From positions 496,001 to 560,000 of the forward strand of contig NC_010161.1 in assembly GCF_000196435.1 (NCBI RefSeq): a DNA stretch of 64,000 nt, written 5' to 3'. This document shows, piece after piece, positions 27,500 to 33,840 of this stretch (positions are counted from its first letter, which is position 1; each line of letters begins with the position of its first letter). The DNA is from Bartonella tribocorum CIP 105476. Lineage in GTDB: Bacteria; Pseudomonadota; Alphaproteobacteria; Rhizobiales; Rhizobiaceae. Made by a program: the position numbers and the translations under genes. The notes beneath the pieces are model-generated. The model saw only the letters and a list, made by a program, of their open reading frames with translations, was not told where the DNA came from and ran no database searches.

Positions 27500-27774
27500 A
27501 GACCAGTATTGATTTTTTATGCGATTTGTGGATGGCATTATCTCAATTGTCTAGACATGAAAATATGAATGACAAAGATTGTACAGCTCTGGTTGATACT
27601 ATGAGTGTCATAGAAAAAGCTTTAATTTCAAAACTTCAAGATGAGATGCCAAGTATACTTAAAATCTTAACAGTTCTTACAGATTTTGGAGCTTCAGAGT
27701 TACCGCATAGCATGAATTCTTTATTGCGCGCTTATGAATCAAATTTCGAGAACCTTATTAGAAACGTTGCTTAA
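27496..27774 (+). CDS. 92-residue antirepressor-module protein, unknown function
   Basis: ATG 27496 overlaps the KilAC stop (ATGA), with GGAGGT just before it inside the antirepressor. The protein begins with [16 protein letters not shown], has a conserved middle (MSVIEKALISKLQDEMPSILKIL) and ends LLRAYESNFENLIRNVA. Three paralogues occur at 30628, 39204 and 59708, always directly after an antirepressor. It is predicted helical, with no known motif seen. Conserved coupling suggests it binds or modulates the antirepressor. Confidence 0.7.
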   Translation: MKTSIDFLCDLWMALSQLSRHENMNDKDCTALVDTMSVIEKALISKLQDEMPSILKILTVLTDFGASELPHSMNSLLRAYESNFENLIRNVA

Positions 27775-27792
27775 GTCATAAATTATGTTCAT

Positions 27793-27815
27793 CTCCCCGT
27801 TTCAAAAGCGGGGAG
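27793..27815. terminator. GC-rich hairpin ending antirepressor module B
   Basis: CTCCCCG 27793-27799 pairs with CGGGGAG 27809-27815. There is no U-tract, so it may be a weak or Rho-assisted terminator or an RNA-stabilising hairpin. Equivalent hairpins follow the 92-residue genes at 30587, 39501 and 59661. Confidence 0.5.
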
Positions 27816-27835
27816 GGGATTATTGGATAAATCTC

Positions 27836-27884
27836 TTGACATCAGCCTTAGATGTAGTACATTGTAGTACAAATAAATAGGAGG
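27836..27884 (+). promoter_or_regulatory. Promoter, operator repeats and ribosome site of the dinJ-yafQ module
   Basis: TTGACA 27836-27841, a 16-bp spacer and TACATT 27858-27863 form a good promoter. TGTAGTACA occurs twice, at 27853-27861 and 27863-27871, covering the -10 as an autoregulatory operator would. AGGAGG at 27879-27884 is a strong ribosome site for the antitoxin. Confidence 0.7.
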
Positions 27885-27893
27885 TTTAAGCGA

Positions 27894-28169
27894 ATGGGTA
27901 AAATTCAAGCACGCATACCTGATGAAGTTCAGGAAGTTGCAAGCGCAGTTATTAAATCCACGGGCTTAACTGTATCAGATGCGGTCCGTATGTTTATGAC
28001 CCGTATTGCTAGAGATAGAGCATTGCCACTTGATCTATTTCAACCTAATCCGGAAACATTGCAGGCTATTGAGGATGCTGAAATGGGACGTGTTGAACGT
28101 ACGTCATTGGATGGTCTGCGAGCCATGATTCGTGATGATAAAGCCGAAGTATGTAAGTCTGAAAAGTGA
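27894..28169 (+). CDS. dinJ: RelB/DinJ-family antitoxin
   Basis: 91 residues. IQARIPDEVQEVASAVIKS, then TGLTVSDAVRMFMTRIARD, is the ribbon-helix-helix of RelB/DinJ antitoxins; the C-terminal tail wraps the toxin. It binds YafQ and represses its own promoter, and repeats overlapping the -10 are visible. It is separated from the toxin gene by 12 bp. Antitoxin-first order with a strong AGGAGG contrasts with the toxin-first modules elsewhere in the window. Confidence 0.88.
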   Translation: MGKIQARIPDEVQEVASAVIKSTGLTVSDAVRMFMTRIARDRALPLDLFQPNPETLQAIEDAEMGRVERTSLDGLRAMIRDDKAEVCKSEK

Positions 28170-28181
28170 CTTTGGCTAGCG

Positions 28182-28463
28182 ATGCGGGAAATTGTTTATA
28201 CTAAATCTTTTCGGCGTGATCTGAAACGTGAAAGTAAAGGGCGGTATGCTGATACATTAGAGACAGATTTGCTGCTTGTGATCAAAGCATTAGCGGAAAA
28301 CGAACCCTTAAAAATGCAGTGGAGAGATCACGCACTAACAGGGCAATGGCGAAACTGTCGTGATTGCCATATTAAACCAGATCTCGTTTTGATCTATCGA
28401 AAGCCTGATGATGAAACTTTAGAACTTTTACGGCTTGGTTCACATTCTGAACTGCGTTTATGA
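28182..28463 (+). CDS. yafQ: YafQ/RelE-family mRNA interferase toxin
   Basis: 93 residues. KSFRRDLKRESKGR, GQWRNCRDCHIKPDLVLIYR and LLRLGSHSEL are typical of YafQ toxins, which cleave mRNA in the ribosome. The final His of GSHSEL corresponds to a catalytic residue in this family. No signs of decay. The 28464-28587 stretch after it holds no recognisable feature. Confidence 0.88.
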   Translation: MREIVYTKSFRRDLKRESKGRYADTLETDLLLVIKALAENEPLKMQWRDHALTGQWRNCRDCHIKPDLVLIYRKPDDETLELLRLGSHSELRL

Positions 28464-28587
28464 TAATTTTTCAAGTTTTTGAAAACCACTGTTTGAGATG
28501 TGTAAAACGATATTATCTCTCGCATCTGTGAGGCGTGCGAAATTGATAATTCATTTGCTAAACAGTTTTGCACGTTTCAGAGTGTAT

Positions 28588-28800
28588 TTAGAGTCGGATA
28601 TTTGGTTTTTGTGTAAAAATATTTTCTACAGCATCTATAAGACGTGAAAAATCAAGTGCTAATAAGAGTATAATGAGTACAATCCATTTCGTATAACGTG
28701 ACATCACTTTTATACTTTTGTAGGTCATGATGATTTCTTGAAGGATTTCTTTTTCTCCTTCTGTAAGTTCTATATCGTCTTGTGTTCTTTTCCTAGCCAT
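28588..28800 (-). CDS. Small single-pass membrane protein of the lysis cassette
   Basis: 70 residues from ATG 28800 (an upstream in-frame start at 28818 is less likely). A charged N-terminal half (RKRTQDDIELTEGEKEILQE) precedes one transmembrane segment (WIVLIILLLALDF). It overlaps the end of the Rz1-like gene. It may be a holin or a membrane anchor; the single span and cytoplasmic helix do not settle which. Confidence 0.5.
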   Translation of the reverse strand: MARKRTQDDIELTEGEKEILQEIIMTYKSIKVMSRYTKWIVLIILLLALDFSRLIDAVENIFTQKPNIRL

Positions 28801-28996
28801 GTTTCCACCCACACACACGTTCGCCCTGCTTGTTATGCTTTAAGATCTCTCTTGCTAAGCTCGAACTGATGACGTCAACATCTTGCCTCTCTAAATAAAT
28901 TGGCAACCAACCGACACAAGAGACATACTTATTTGTCCCGCAACCAACGAGAGAGAGCAGCACGCACATCAGCATCACTTTTCTGATTAACTTCAT
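28793..28996 (-). CDS. Rz1-like outer-membrane spanin lipoprotein
   Basis: 67 residues with a signal sequence KLIRKVMLMCVLLSLVGC ending in a lipobox (LVGC), so it should be a lipoprotein. It starts inside the upstream Rz-like gene in another frame, the nested Rz/Rz1 layout known from lambda-like phages. The body is longer and less proline-rich than classical Rz1, so a general phage lipoprotein is the alternative. Confidence 0.6.
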   Translation of the reverse strand: MKLIRKVMLMCVLLSLVGCGTNKYVSCVGWLPIYLERQDVDVISSSLAREILKHNKQGERVCGWKHG

Positions 28997-29156
28997 TTTC
29001 CACCTCCAGCCGTGTTGTTGTTGCCTTTAAGGTTTTTTCTGTTTGCTTTTGCTGTTCTGCCTTTTTCCCGAGGGTAAAAGCTTTGGCTAAAGCTATAAAA
29101 AGAGCGGCTAAAGCCGCACCTGTTAACAGCAGATTTCTTTTCATCCATAAGATCAT
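28929..29156 (-). CDS. Rz-like inner-membrane spanin
   Basis: 75 residues from ATG 29156, with ATGA overlap onto the endolysin stop. It has an N-terminal membrane anchor (LLLTGAALAALFIALAKAF) and then a coiled coil (KKAEQQKQTEKTLKATTTRL). This is the topology of an inner-membrane spanin, which joins the outer-membrane partner to fuse the envelopes at the last step of lysis. The overlapping lipoprotein frame supports it. Confidence 0.65.
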   Translation of the reverse strand: MILWMKRNLLLTGAALAALFIALAKAFTLGKKAEQQKQTEKTLKATTTRLEVENEVNQKSDADVRAALSRWLRDK

Positions 29157-29815
29157 AAACGGTGTTCCTGAAAACGTTTAGCAACAAAGAAAAGACCAAC
29201 ACCTGCAGCTAAAACCATGATAGTGGCGAGCGCCCATTGCACTGGACCGTTGCCTGCTAATAAGCCGCCAAGTCCAGAAAAAGAACCAATGACTGGTGCA
29301 AGGGCTTCGGCTTTGAAAAGCCCTGTTGGTGCTTGCGTTTCTACGGTTTGGTAATTCGAGGAAACAAAAGCACCTTTCGCCCATAATCCTGCTTCTGCTG
29401 CACGTCGGTGTACAAGACCTTGCAAGCGTTTTCCACCGGCTTTGGTCCATTTCTGTAATTCGATAGGGATTGCTTCATATTCACCGTTATTGAGTTTTTT
29501 TAACAGGGTCGAATTGCAAAACGCTGTTGTTCCTACATTATAGCAAAAGGAAACCAATGCCGCGAATTGTTCATCCGTTAAGGAAACCGTAACAGCGCGT
29601 TCAACAGCATTCTCAAATTGTTTTAAGTCTTGGCAAAGAAGTTCTTCAGCTTGCTTTTCAGTGATTGTCATGCCTTTATGAACAAAAGGTTTTCCGGCAT
29701 TGTTTGTATGTCCATAACCAATGGTCCATACCCCAATGGCATCTTTATAGGCATTCAAACGCAAGCCTTCCCATTGTTTAATCAGTGCTAGTCCTTCTGG
29801 TGATATTGTTCTCAT
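29153..29815 (-). CDS. Phage endolysin (GH24 lysozyme) with a C-terminal membrane segment
   Basis: 220 residues. The catalytic triad pattern E-x8-D-x5-T is present in WEGLRLNAYKDAIGVWTIG, followed by GYGH; residues 1-150 are the T4/P22-type lysozyme fold. After a linker, residues about 187-210 (VQWALATIMVLAAGVGLFFV) form a transmembrane helix with positive residues behind it. A C-terminal anchor is uncommon: SAR endolysins carry theirs at the N-terminus. The enzyme cleaves peptidoglycan during lysis. The spanins follow directly. Confidence 0.88.
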   Translation of the reverse strand: MRTISPEGLALIKQWEGLRLNAYKDAIGVWTIGYGHTNNAGKPFVHKGMTITEKQAEELLCQDLKQFENAVERAVTVSLTDEQFAALVSFCYNVGTTAFCNSTLLKKLNNGEYEAIPIELQKWTKAGGKRLQGLVHRRAAEAGLWAKGAFVSSNYQTVETQAPTGLFKAEALAPVIGSFSGLGGLLAGNGPVQWALATIMVLAAGVGLFFVAKRFQEHRL

Positions 29816-29828
29816 GTATTGCTCCTAT

Positions 29829-29854
29829 AAAAAAGCCCCGCAAAAAGCAGAGCT
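29829..29854 (-). terminator. Intrinsic terminator just upstream of the lysis genes
   Basis: On the minus strand AGCTCTGC (29854-29847) pairs with GCGGGGCT (29841-29834), and six T follow. It sits 14 bp before the endolysin start codon, so late transcripts would need antitermination to reach the lysis genes, or a separate promoter would be required. Confidence 0.6.
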
Positions 29855-29939
29855 GGATTAAAAAATTGACCTCTTTCCCATTCGGAAGGTTGGCTTGTTA
29901 AAACCTATGTAACTTGTTCATCGGAACAAAAGAATGTAT

Positions 29940-29974
29940 TTGACATTATCTATTATGTAGCATATAAACTACAA
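29940..29974 (+). promoter_or_regulatory. Promoter of the higBA-like module, abutting the toxin start
   Basis: TTGACA 29940-29945, 17-bp spacer, TATAAA 29963-29968. TGTAG and CTACA flank the -10 as an inverted repeat, a likely operator. The expected transcription start is close to 29975, exactly where the toxin frame should begin. Confidence 0.65.
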
Positions 29975-30277
29975 ATATTTATTGTTAAAAAAACACACTA
30001 TTTTACAGAGTGGTTAGACTCGTTAAAAGACAAACAAGTGCAAAAGAAAATTGCTGCACGTATTTTCCGCCTTGAATATGGGCTTCTAGGAGACGTGAAA
30101 TATTTCCGTGGCATTGGTGAACTAAAAATAAATTATGGACCAGGCTATAGGATTTATTTTGTAAAACAAGGGAAACAAATCATTTTGTTATTAAATGCTG
30201 GTGATAAATCCACACAACAAAAAGATATCGAAAAAGCCCTTCAATTAGTAAAGGAAATGAAACATGGAAATTACTAA
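29975..30277 (+). CDS. RelE-like addiction-module killer (HigB-type, COG3657-like) without an ATG
   Basis: The family normally begins with a segment like KTHYFTEWLDSLKDKQVQKK. That segment is present in frame from 29975, but the codon at the start position is ATA. The first conventional start is GTG 30038, which would remove about 21 residues of the conserved N-terminus. The remainder (ARIFRLEYGLLGDVKYFRG, GPGYRIYF, LLLNAGDKSTQQKDI) is typical of these RNases. Either an ATG-to-ATA change silences the toxin, or AUA is used on a leaderless message. It overlaps the antitoxin gene by 14 bp. Confidence 0.75.
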   Translation: MFIVKKTHYFTEWLDSLKDKQVQKKIAARIFRLEYGLLGDVKYFRGIGELKINYGPGYRIYFVKQGKQIILLLNAGDKSTQQKDIEKALQLVKEMKHGNY

Positions 30278-30584
30278 ATTTGATGTAAGTGAATATTTTA
30301 ATACACCTGAAGACTTTAAGATCTTATTAGATGATGCTTTAGAAACCAAAAATAGTGGCTATATTGCACATGTATTAGGTATTATTGCGCGTAAACAAGG
30401 AATGACAACTGTTTCTCAAGAGACAGGACTAAATCGCGAGTCTCTTTATCGTTCTTTAAGCGATAAAGGTGATCCACGCCTTTCTACTTTTCTTAGTGTG
30501 TTAAGTGCATTAGATTTACAAATGAGTTTAACGCCTATTCAAAAGAATAGTAAAGAGCAAACAGCTTTAGAAGAAGCCTCTTAA
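30264..30584 (+). CDS. HigA-type antidote protein (helix-turn-helix)
   Basis: 106 residues with AAGGA upstream inside the toxin gene. FDVSEYFNTPEDFKILLDDA, then ARKQGMTTVSQETGLNRESLYRSLS, is the COG3636-type antidote with its Xre-like helix-turn-helix. It neutralises the RelE-like toxin and probably represses the promoter at 29940. It appears intact even though the toxin has a damaged start. Confidence 0.85.
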   Translation: MEITKFDVSEYFNTPEDFKILLDDALETKNSGYIAHVLGIIARKQGMTTVSQETGLNRESLYRSLSDKGDPRLSTFLSVLSALDLQMSLTPIQKNSKEQTALEEAS

Positions 30585-30586
30585 TC

Positions 30587-30614
30587 CCCTCCCCATTTTT
30601 GAGAACGAGGAGGG
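30587..30614. terminator. Bidirectional hairpin between the TA module and antirepressor module C
   Basis: CCCTCC 30587-30592 pairs with GGAGGG 30609-30614, with a loop that contains ATTTTT. It separates the plus-strand antidote gene from the convergent minus-strand 92-residue gene and could serve both. Confidence 0.5.
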
Positions 30615-30627
30615 AGTATATATTTAC

Positions 30628-30906
30628 TTAAGCAACCTTTTTAATGGGGTTCTCTGAATCTGGATTATAAGCGCGCAATAAAGAATCCATGCTATGCGGT
30701 AACTCTGAAGCTCCAAAATCTGTAAGAATTGCTAAAATCTTTGTAATATTGGGTAGTTCATTTTGAAGTTTTAAAACTAAAACTTTTTCTATCAATTCCA
30801 TAACTTCAACTATGGCATTACAATTTTCATCTCCAATGCCTCGATGATTGGAAAATTTAAACAGTGCCATCCATAAATCACATAAGAAGTTGGTATCTAT
30901 CTTCAT
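30628..30906 (-). CDS. 92-residue antirepressor-module protein, copy C
   Basis: Paralogue of the 27496 protein: [19 protein letters not shown], a central [21 protein letters not shown], and an [12 protein letters not shown]...NPIKKVA end. ATG 30906 overlaps the antirepressor stop by 4 bp and has GGAGGT upstream. Function unknown. The ends are far more conserved than residues 18-40, so the variable section may match the partner. Confidence 0.7.
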   Translation of the reverse strand: MKIDTNFLCDLWMALFKFSNHRGIGDENCNAIVEVMELIEKVLVLKLQNELPNITKILAILTDFGASELPHSMDSLLRAYNPDSENPIKKVA

Positions 30907-31628
30907 TGCACACCTCCATGGATTTGTTCTCTCAAACATGCCAATCCTCTCGATGTGATTTTCGTTGAAGGGAGTACCTTTTCTGTACCATCCGGTCTTT
31001 GAATGGTGATAGCAGGACAATCCATGAATCCTTTCTTGATTTTATCTTGATAAGGTAACAAAGGCGCCCCTGGAGCCCGTCGATAGACCCAATCATGTTT
31101 ACGCAAATAATCCGTTAAATCCTTTGGTCGCACCTCCAACATCTTTGCCGCTTCAATAAGACCAAACAGACCATCAGAACGTTTTAAACCTTCCAAAGCC
31201 TCTGCTTTTGGAGTTAATTCTGCAATGGTGTTATCCTTCTTCTCGATTTGACTTTGTAGATGATTTAAGACACCAAGTAATGCTTCGGGTTTGGAATAAT
31301 CAACTTGTGGTGTTGCTACCTGCTTTTCCAATTCTTGCCAACGGTCAATGATTTTTGCTCGCAAGGCAGTGTTGTAACCAGACACGAGAATTAAACATTC
31401 ACGCTTGGGCAGGTTATAGCAGTTTTGAGGCTTTCCCTGTTTGTCTAAATAGGTGCCCCCAAATTTGGGGAGACCTCTTTCAGCGTATAATTCTTCAAGT
31501 ATTCTCTTAATATCTCGCATAACATGGTCATGCCTTTTACCACACAATTCGGCAATCTCACGACTAGACATAGTCGGAACCGCTGCGTCGTTAGCAACGT
31601 TTTCGGTAATTTTAATAAAGGTATTCAT
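30903..31628 (-). CDS. Rha-KilAC phage antirepressor
   Basis: 241 residues. The N-terminal Rha domain ([52 protein letters not shown]) binds DNA. A short coiled coil ([18 protein letters not shown]) links it to the KilAC domain ([32 protein letters not shown] end). The KilAC half is almost identical to the copies at 38476 and 59983. Intact. Preceded by leader C, whose Box3 overlaps the GGAG ribosome site. Confidence 0.88.
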   Translation of the reverse strand: MNTFIKITENVANDAAVPTMSSREIAELCGKRHDHVMRDIKRILEELYAERGLPKFGGTYLDKQGKPQNCYNLPKRECLILVSGYNTALRAKIIDRWQELEKQVATPQVDYSKPEALLGVLNHLQSQIEKKDNTIAELTPKAEALEGLKRSDGLFGLIEAAKMLEVRPKDLTDYLRKHDWVYRRAPGAPLLPYQDKIKKGFMDCPAITIQRPDGTEKVLPSTKITSRGLACLREQIHGGVQ

Positions 31629-31901
31629 GTCAACTCCTGCTCGATTAGACGTTTTTGATTGACACTCTAAAAGAGTGCCGGGCGCTCAAAAACACGGCGA
31701 ACAGTCCGTCGTCACGCTTTTCCCATAAGGGTATTGTATAGCGTAACTACACCCGACAAATCTATTATACGCATGTAGCATATAATGAGTCAAAGTCTTT
31801 AATGTGTGGAGAAGAGATTGTGTCGGCAATCTATCCGCTGTTCGTTTAAGGTGTTTTTGAGGCACCTGATTCGATTATTCATATTGTCGCCAGATTGTCA
31901 A
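31629..31901 (-). ncRNA. Antirepressor leader RNA, copy C
   Basis: Coordinates below are plus-strand; the RNA reads right to left. P1 -35 is at 31896-31901. Box1 occupies 31838-31844 and 31851-31861 (RNA sense CTCAAAAACAC, CGAACAG). Box2 occupies 31685-31695 and 31698-31704 (CTGTTCG, GTGTTTTTGAG), fully complementary to Box1 over 11 + 7 bp. Box3 is 31637-31643 and 31651-31658 (TCAAAAAC, CGAGCAG), pairing with one G-U. The P2 -10 is TATAAT. Confidence 0.7.
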
Positions 31902-31929
31902 GAAAATTTCTATAATTTTTTAATTTTGC

Positions 31930-33237
31930 TTACATAGCCTCCTCATCCATATGGATAACGCCTTCGCCTTCATCACATGCGTTAGGTGGGGCGTTTGGAT
32001 CAAGGGTATCATCTTTATCTGGTGTGGTGTTTGCAACGTTTCCAGCCGCATCTTCTTGGGTTTCATCAAAAAGCTCGCAATCTATTTTTGTAGTGTAACC
32101 ACCTGTTTTATCAAGCTTGTGCTTAACACTTTTGATGCGCCATTCTGCTGGAATATAGGGGCGGAAAGGGGGCTCTTGAACAAGCTTTGCTTCTGCTTGT
32201 ACAAAGGGATCACCACCAATATCACATGAGAAAGAAGATTTCCCACGCGATGATTTATTGCGATAAGCCGCAATGGCCCCAACAGCTTCTGATTGATTGT
32301 GGTAGGTATATTTAAGTTCATGAAACGGTGGTTTGCCAACCTTGACTTCCTTTTTTTCACCAGTACGGATATCATGATAGTTTGCAAGTACACCGCCTTT
32401 TTTCTCTTCTTCTTGCTCTTGATTTTCAGGTGTTTTGGCTTCCGTCTCTGCTTTAGGCAAATTGGGGGCGTCACTTTCATCCATATGGATAACATCTTCG
32501 CTGTTATCAACTTCTTCTGGTTCTCGTGCATCAGCGGCGGCTTTTTGGTCATCTCCTGCCTCTGTTGCTAAGCCATTGGCCGCTCCTGCTTCATCACGCG
32601 CACTGTATTTAAAATCCCAAGAGCTGCAGAGTTTTTCATGGATAACAATAACGGGGAGTGTTTCACCAGTGATGGCTTTGCCTTCACCCCGTTTGGCAAG
32701 CACCAATTTGCCATCAACGGGTTTTGCTACCGCATCATAGTCTTCTGCAAGGCGCGTGGCAAAAGCCATATCGCTTTCAGAAGTTTGGTCAATGTGACGC
32801 ACAACAATTTTTGCAAGAGCAGGGTCAACTTTTGGTGTATAGCCATTGCGCTGTGCTATCTCTTGAATAATACTGCCAAGGGTTTGTTGGTGATAGGATT
32901 GGCTTTTGGGTGTTCTATAAGACGTGTTCATAGAGGCGGCGCGTCCTGTCACGCTTAAACTTTGTGGGGGGCTGCTTACAGAGATTTCATCAATCAGATA
33001 GGCTCCCATATCGCGGTTTTTGCCGCCTTCATAGCCAAGTGTGACAGAAATGATTGTTCCGATGAGAGGAATATCAAGAAAGCCATTGTCGCTCTCACGC
33101 GCGCGGTCATCAAGTTCTATGGTGATGCGGTCACTTTTGTCTTCTGCTTCATCCGTAATTTCAATCGATAAGACATAGTCCATCAGAGTTCTTGTGATGT
33201 CCTCTCCATTTGCCATCACTGTGCAAAAAGGTTTCAT
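31930..33237 (-). CDS. Phage late control protein D / tail hub (P2 gpD-like)
   Basis: 435 residues; ATG 33237 overlaps the gpX stop. The family forms the baseplate hub at the tip of contractile tails, structurally like VgrG. Visible blocks are SYHQQTLGSIIQEIAQRNGY, PKVDPALAKIVVRHIDQTSE and a C-terminal EWRIKSVKHKLDKTGGYTT. A charged low-complexity insert at about 250-290 (PKAETEAKTPENQEQEEEKK) is unusual. The phrase VIHMDE occurs both there and at the extreme C-terminus. Last gene of the tail operon, as in P2. Confidence 0.85.
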   Translation of the reverse strand: MKPFCTVMANGEDITRTLMDYVLSIEITDEAEDKSDRITIELDDRARESDNGFLDIPLIGTIISVTLGYEGGKNRDMGAYLIDEISVSSPPQSLSVTGRAASMNTSYRTPKSQSYHQQTLGSIIQEIAQRNGYTPKVDPALAKIVVRHIDQTSESDMAFATRLAEDYDAVAKPVDGKLVLAKRGEGKAITGETLPVIVIHEKLCSSWDFKYSARDEAGAANGLATEAGDDQKAAADAREPEEVDNSEDVIHMDESDAPNLPKAETEAKTPENQEQEEEKKGGVLANYHDIRTGEKKEVKVGKPPFHELKYTYHNQSEAVGAIAAYRNKSSRGKSSFSCDIGGDPFVQAEAKLVQEPPFRPYIPAEWRIKSVKHKLDKTGGYTTKIDCELFDETQEDAAGNVANTTPDKDDTLDPNAPPNACDEGEGVIHMDEEAM

Positions 33238-33458
33238 GATTGACTGCCCCAAATTCTAATCACCGGTGTGGCTTTAGGATAGGGAAGGGTTGGCAAAACG
33301 ATTGTGATGCCTGCTTTTAAGATGGGTCCATAGTCTGCAAGACCAAAGTTTGCTGCATAAACGCGTTCAACAGCAAGGGCTTGTTGACCCTTGGCATAGT
33401 ATTTCCAGCAAATGGCATCAACCATATCGCCTTCTTTTGTCACGTAAAGATCACTCAT
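33234..33458 (-). CDS. Tail protein X (P2 gpX-like, LysM)
   Basis: 74 residues. GDMVDAICWKYYAKGQQALA and the end ITIVLPTLPYP match the small LysM-containing tail protein X of myoviruses, which sits near the hub. It overlaps both neighbours by 4 bp, typical of coupled tail genes. Confidence 0.85.
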   Translation of the reverse strand: MSDLYVTKEGDMVDAICWKYYAKGQQALAVERVYAANFGLADYGPILKAGITIVLPTLPYPKATPVIRIWGSQS

Positions 33459-33835
33459 AGCTCTTCACCATATTCTCTCAACTTTATTGTAAATTCTTGT
33501 TTTTTTGGGGTCCCATTTTGGTGAAAAATGCTTTGTTTTTCCTCTACGGAAAGAATGACAAACTTTCCTAAAATTTTCCCCTGACCCGTCACAAGGATAT
33601 GAGGACCATTATGCGCCATTTGTCGCAAATACTCGATTTGTCCGTGACCGCCTTTAAAATCTGGATAGATCACACCGGTTAAAGAAAACTCTGCATTTGC
33701 CACAGCAGGCAATTGAAGAGCAGCTTTGCGCCCCAATCGCCCTTGCTCGACCCATGGAACACCATAAGACATGTCAAGGGTTTGATAAGCGGCCGTTTCA
33801 ATGGAAAAGATAAAACTACCCAAAGCTAACATCAT
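33455..33835 (-). CDS. Tail protein U (P2 gpU-like)
   Basis: 126 residues. LGSFIFSIETAAYQTLDMSY, ALQLPAVANAEFSLTGVIYP and GKFVILSVEEKQSIF are the usual gpU segments. gpU acts in tail completion near the tape measure. It lies 5 bp after the tape-measure gene and overlaps X by 4 bp. Confidence 0.85.
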   Translation of the reverse strand: MMLALGSFIFSIETAAYQTLDMSYGVPWVEQGRLGRKAALQLPAVANAEFSLTGVIYPDFKGGHGQIEYLRQMAHNGPHILVTGQGKILGKFVILSVEEKQSIFHQNGTPKKQEFTIKLREYGEEL

Positions 33836-33840
33836 GATGT

